From Plantago major (taxonomy: Eukaryota > Streptophyta > Magnoliopsida > Lamiales > Plantaginaceae), in NCBI GenBank assembly GCA_026545765.1, contig CM048844.1:16190237-16254236 (forward strand): 64,000 bases of DNA. Reading direction: 5' to 3'. Shown one piece after another: positions 59,201-64,000 of this stretch. The notes beneath the pieces were generated by a model. The model saw nothing but the letters and a program-made list of their open reading frames with translations, searched no databases and had not been told where the DNA came from. The position numbers and the translations under genes are program-made. Each line of letters opens with the position of its first letter. Positions within the stretch are counted from its first letter, which is position 1.

Positions 59201-62200
59201 ATCACACAATTTATACTTCATATTGTTGCAATATAGACAGAGCTTGCCTGGAAATGCCAATAAAGTTTTACAAAATGTGCTGTTCTATGGTGTTTGCACC
59301 CCTCGCATCAGATTTTGCCTCTGTTCATTACGTACAAACATATCCTACTGTTCTTTTGAATTGATAATGTTTATTTTTTGGTTGTTTTATGATGTTTTCC
59401 TCAGTTGGGTGATAATTTCCTTAACAATCCCCCTGTCTTCCTCAGCGTCCAGAAGTAGTTCAGTGGGTAAAAGAAGGTGGAGGTCAGATGGTTGCAGATC
59501 AAGTTGAAAATAATGTGCACTTCACTGTGGAGCTTCATGGTGTGATGCCCCATCATAGAGATAGTGTCAGGAGTACATACGTATCCAGTCATTGGATTCG
59601 TTCTTGTCTGCAGGTATGGTAACTTTTTGGCCCTACTTTGTTTTTGATGGATAAAAATGCTTGTTTAATCAGAATTCAGTTACTTGTGAACCAATACACC
59701 AAATATGTTTGCTTTGTTTTGTGTTCTAACTATTGCTATTGATATGGATTCTACTCAGTTTAATTTGTGTAATATTATAGTTACAGAAACTACTACCTTA
59801 GGGATATCAACTTTGTAACCACCGGATTATATTAATAAAGTTTCTGGTGGATGATAAAAAGTAGAAGGGAGAATGAATAAAGTATGAGAGTGACCGTGTA
59901 TAAATAATTAATATGTGGAGATAATGGGTTTCATAAAAGGAAGGTGAATGTAAAAAAAAATGCCATATTTGCACAATGTTTGTTTCTATTTCTAAAAGAA
60001 CGGATGAAGTATATGATAAGCACTTCAACGGTGACTTTTGAATGTGATTAATCATATGATATTTACATGGCTTCATATTATTTCTGGACTAATACAGATC
60101 AATAACACTAGTTTTGGGGTGTTGACTCTTTCTGGGTTCTCTCCAGGTTTGAAGCACTTCTATTGTGCACATTATTAGATGCTCTGAAGTGCATCTTAAG
60201 TTTTGCTCTAGTGTTATAACTGATAATATATAAAATACGTCTGTTTATTCTACTACTATTTGTTATCACGTTCCGCAGAAATGTAAATGCCGGTTTGTGT
60301 TGGTAACTTTGTTGATACATAATTTTGTCACAATGAAATCTTAATCCAAATGGGGACTGGAATTAAAAAACCAAGTCATGGTTGATATGCTCTTCCAAAA
60401 GCATGGTTTGCTTTTGGTGTACCTAGGTTTGATTCTTTGAACTTATCATGTGATTTAGATAATTTCATGTTACATGGAAGACAAATACTGCAGAAATGGA
60501 TGTCTCTTTCTGTTGGATGTTCCAGCTATGGTGTTTGCCCAGACTACTTTTCACCTTAGTGACTGTTTGCAACTGCTTATTGCTTTTTTTTTTTTTTTTT
60601 TTGTAGAGGAAGCAAAAAATGTCTCTTTGCAGAAAACATCTTCTGTTGCTACTTAGTTTGAAAAGGCTATAAGTCTTTAAAAAGCTGTTTTAGAGAAGAG
60701 CACCTCCAGAGGTGATTCTCAGAATCACTTTTCCTAAAGCACTTCTAAATAATCAGAAACATTTGGCAAACATGCTCTTAATACCTTGAATTTCTGTTGT
60801 TATTGTTTCTTTCACTCATATGGTTGCCTCATGTATTCCGTATTTGACCCCTGGCAAGTGACAACAGTATATATATGTCTGTATACCCTAATCATGAATA
60901 CTAATAAAGTTGTGATTTTTTTTTACAATAGGATGGTTGTTTGCTGGATGTTGGCAGTCATATTTTGTATTCTCCACTTCCATGCCAAACTCCTTTACCT
61001 GGACTGGAAGGATATCGCTTCTGTGTCTCTCGTTATGATTCAAAAGAAAAACAACTTCTCAGAAACTTGTGTTATGTGCTCGGGGTGAAGTTCACAGAGC
61101 GATTCAGCAAGAAAGCCACACATATATTCTGCAAATTCGCTGACGGTGAGAAATATGAGACTGCTAGTAGATTGGGAATGCAAGTAGTTACAGCTGAGTG
61201 GATATATGAATGTGTCAAGCAGGTGCGAACAAGACTTTTATTTCAAATCTTTATATCGTTGGTACTTTGTGTTAAAAAATTCCATCAACTTGAGATTCCT
61301 TTCATGCTGAGACAGAACAAAGTTGTTGATCTGAAAGGGTTTTACCCTAAAGATCTTACATCTGAAGATCGGGATCGGGGATTATGTTCCTTCAGTCAGT
61401 ATCCAACTCAATCTATTCAGATGACATCTGGGGATGATGCCGTGAATTGTTCAAGTCAATCACAGGGCCTGAGCAATATGCAAACAGTTGCTTCCATTGG
61501 GTCTGTGGAAAGAGATCAGGACAAGAGTGCTAGTAGCTTGAGTAAGAGAGCAAAACTTTCTGTGGAACATCCACAGAAATATGAATCCTCTGAAGAAAAT
61601 TCTGTGAATAGAACTAAGATTCCTTTAGAAGACAATGCAACAGAGAAACTAGTTTCTTCTTTTGTTCCTGATGTTGCATCTGCAATCGAGGATCTTTTGG
61701 CTCAAACAAGCAAGGTGAGTTCCTCGACCCTTTTCTTTATGTGAAACTACTTTGAATTCTTCCCCACTTTCTAAATTGTCTAATTAATCAGATCCAGGAC
61801 CACAATATGGAGGCTAGTGTTTGCCATGAAAACGTATCCTTTTCACTCCTGCAAACTGAAACTTCTTGAGTAACATGTTATAAAAAGTTATCCTTAACTC
61901 TGAGCAGTTTATGTCTTCTAATACTACAATGCTTGGCCAAAGACATGCTGATCCTCGCTCAGATCCAGAGCCATCTAAGCACTGGATGAACAGGTGATTG
62001 TTTTGTTTCTGTTTATTAGTTCTAACGATGATCGCTTCTGAATATCCTATCATTTCCATTTTTATGCTATTCTCATCTCTGCCAAGTCACATATAAGATG
62101 GCAAATGAGACCTCTGTAACGATTGCATTGAAATGTTCGTTGTAATGAATTTCTGATGAATTTTTTTATTACTAAATGTATGAGCTATATGTGGGCTAAG

Positions 62201-63657
62201 TAACTAGACAGATCATCATATTGTAAGTTACACTTTCAGAGGTCTCCTATAGAGTGTAGACCTCTACTCTGCATGAGAATGCTTAAGATTTGCACCGTTG
62301 GTTTTACTATGCTTATCCTGTTAAATGCACATTAATAGTCAAGGTTTGGTAGAAGCTCTGCTTTTTCCAGTTTTAAACTGCTTGTAGTACTCTCTTGCTA
62401 TTTCTGTCTGTGTGTGAAGATTCATAGAAGAGGCTGGTGTATATTTTATGCAGCCTTATCGTTACATTTATTTTTAACTTTTTTGTTAGCAAAAGAGGCT
62501 GTTTTCAGACCTCCAATCAGTGTCCAAAAGTTTACCATTGCTCCAAGGCTGACCTATCATTCATATCTCCTATGTCCTATGTTGCTTCTCTATCCCAATT
62601 ATACAAAACTAAGGCAGAATCATCCTTCACGCGACTTCAGGTTTCATGTAGCTATTACTATACCTGAAATCCTATCTTTTTCTATCCTATTATCTTCTGC
62701 TCTATCAATTGGTCCCAACCTGCCGGATTCTGTAGTTAGGTTTTAGTCTAGTTCGCTTATTAGAGTTGGTTTCACCCTTTTGGGTGGTTTGTCTCTTCGG
62801 AGATTGGTCATTTTACTATATTATTGTTATTTCAAATAAAACTCCCGAAAACGTAGCTATTGCTACACCAAAAATCCTATCTTTTTGTATCCTAATATCC
62901 TCTGCTTATCACAGTAGTACTTTCTATGTCCAGTCATACGTAATGCAATTAGAATCGTTAAGCACTAGCTACTAGAATCATCTTTTTTTTTCTTCTTTTG
63001 AAACGGGCTACTAGAATCATCATTGATATGTCATAGTCCTTTTTTTCTGGACGGAGTTTGTTTTGTACTCATAAGCTCTAGGTTTCTGGAGTATAAACCC
63101 CCTTCCCCTAGTTATATTATTTGTCGCAGAATCCATCACTCCAGATCAATTATGGGTTTGCTGGGTGCCGATTGTGAAGCCTCAAGCCTGTATGCAATTG
63201 ACGGGAGTTTCAGCTCATTCTGTTGAAAATTCTTGCTCATATTTTTGTCAGACATTTTTTCGGCTCGAATGATCACAGAAATTTATTTTAGTATATTCTG
63301 CCTACCTCATGTAGCATTTTCATGTTTCAGGTTAGACAAAAAGGAGGATTACCTTTCTGTAGATTCTGCTGCCAAGGAAATCTATGATGGCTTTAGTGAA
63401 ACACAAACTGATTCTCAGGTTTTTTCTTCTATGTTTGGAACATATCTTTGTTGACTTTTTCTTTTTCAATTTAATCTGTAAATATCATTGAACAAATGAC
63501 AAGGAATTCTGATCTAATTTGGGCGTTGTATTGTAATCTCTGCATGTATCCACTTTCACAGCTATGCAATTTGTTTATGCAGGTTGTGGGTTATGAAGAA
63601 GATTTATCTGGTAGACAAATGATTATTGACAGAGTGAGGAGCAGTTGCAATAAATGA
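53270..63657 (+). CDS. MEI1: Multi-BRCT protein, TopBP1 / MEI1 family, 18 exons
   Basis: Exons: 53270-53446, 53536-53578, 54400-54521, 54728-54835, 56093-56237, 56329-56420, 56716-56809, 56973-57456, 58009-58151, 58313-58447, 58570-58694, 59446-59613, 60932-61222, 61316-61714, 61792-61833, 61908-61993, 63331-63418, 63583-63657. Phases join into 938 residues (Arabidopsis MEI1 is of similar size, from memory). BRCT-like modules at about 5-75, 93-178, 185-265, 375-465, 535-620 and 635-720, with the usual Trp near each end (TINWLRQCW, TRKWFQQCV, SAWLEECN, SHWIRSC, AEWIYECV). TopBP1 proteins bind phosphorylated partners in the ATR checkpoint; Arabidopsis MEI1 is needed for meiotic DNA repair. Start chosen because MATKVFKGVNVFMSR matches the family N-terminus. 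Two introns are U12-type. Introns 4, 12 and 16 exceed 1.2 kb and hold no coding sequence I recognise. Confidence 0.93.
56421..56715 (+). other. U12-type intron 6 of the TopBP1/MEI1-like gene, apparently AT-AA
   Basis: The donor ATATCCTTTT is the exact U12 AT-class consensus. TCCTTAAT (56699-56706) fits the U12 branch site, and the phase-correct acceptor (ACTTAA before GCC at 56716) is 10 bases further on. Splicing here gives HLICD-APESD-KYK, which keeps the BRCT spacing. Confidence 0.75.
61834..61907 (+). other. U12-type intron 15 of the TopBP1/MEI1-like gene, GT-AG, 74 bp
   Basis: The donor GTATCCTTTT and the branch site TCCTTAAC (61891-61898) are both perfect U12 consensus, with AG 10 bases after the branch adenosine. 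The intron is short and keeps phase 0. Confidence 0.88.
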
Positions 63658-64000
63658 GAAGTACACTACTAAACTGCTCACTGGTATTCTCAACATATAC
63701 CGAGGTAATCAAACTTCGTATTTGAATTCTCTGCCAGCATGTTCCCCCTTGATCTTTACTTCCTCCACCCCGCCCGAAGCTTCCTGTTTCTTTTTGGGTG
63801 GTAAAAATAAGACAACATTTACTTTCGATTAAAATAATGATGTGGGGTTATTATTTTATGTTGACTTTAGCTTTTAACTGTCAAATTTTTGTGAAAAATT
63901 GAATATATTTAATATTATAGTTGAAGTAAGAATTGCCGAAAATGGCAAAATGGGAAGCTTCGAGTGGGGTGGAGCCATGGAGGATGTACTTAAACAAAAA
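63658..64000. other. 3' region of the TopBP1/MEI1-like gene
   Basis: Probable 3' UTR followed by AT-rich DNA to the window end. No further gene recognised. Confidence 0.5.

Overview
This is nuclear DNA of a flowering plant, most likely a eudicot. The reasons are intron-rich genes with plant orthologues, Tat-lineage Ty3/gypsy retrotransposons, plant L1-type LINE fragments, Stowaway-type MITEs and AT-rich intergenic DNA. I cannot name the species. All exon models were built by hand from GT-AG borders, phase continuity and protein family knowledge; no transcript data were available.

Layout. (1) 1-4867 is the 5' half of a minus-strand Tat-lineage Ty3/gypsy element (one LTR, PBS, decayed gag, protease, RT), cut by the window edge. 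(2) 4868-9528 is gene-free AT-rich DNA with microsatellites and at least three MITE-like elements. (3) From 9529 lies a DNA element of about 1.8 kb bounded by inverted repeats of about 58 bp. Its right terminus is split by a complete 13.8 kb Tat-type retrotransposon at 11251-25035, with two LTRs and a perfect 5 bp target duplication (actac). This element carries decayed gag-pol, an additional archaeal-type RNase H, an open integrase frame, and on the opposite strand a four-exon antisense gene. (4) 25139-25617 is a truncated LINE end. (5) 25793-36025 is an apparently intact 25-exon SNF2-family ATPase gene (CHR24, ERCC6-like/PICH-like, 1102 codons plus stop). (6) 36514-38383 holds two related small cysteine-containing secreted-protein genes, the first broken. 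(7) 39819-51634 is a direct tandem copy of the CHR24 gene, introns included, that has decayed: exons 1-5 are fused by deletion, exon 15 has a 5-base deletion, a LINE sits in intron 14, exons 22-23 are repeated and the last exon is disrupted. (8) 53270-63657 is an 18-exon gene for a multi-BRCT protein of the TopBP1/MEI1 family (938 aa) with two U12-type introns, one apparently with AT-AA ends.

How they relate. The two conserved genes both belong to chromosome maintenance: an ERCC6-like/PICH-type translocase, and a TopBP1-type scaffold for replication checkpoint and meiotic repair. Both have E2F-like sites shortly upstream of the start codon, which fits cell-cycle expression, but nothing shows that they act together. 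The rest of the window is a record of transposition, tandem duplication and pseudogene decay.
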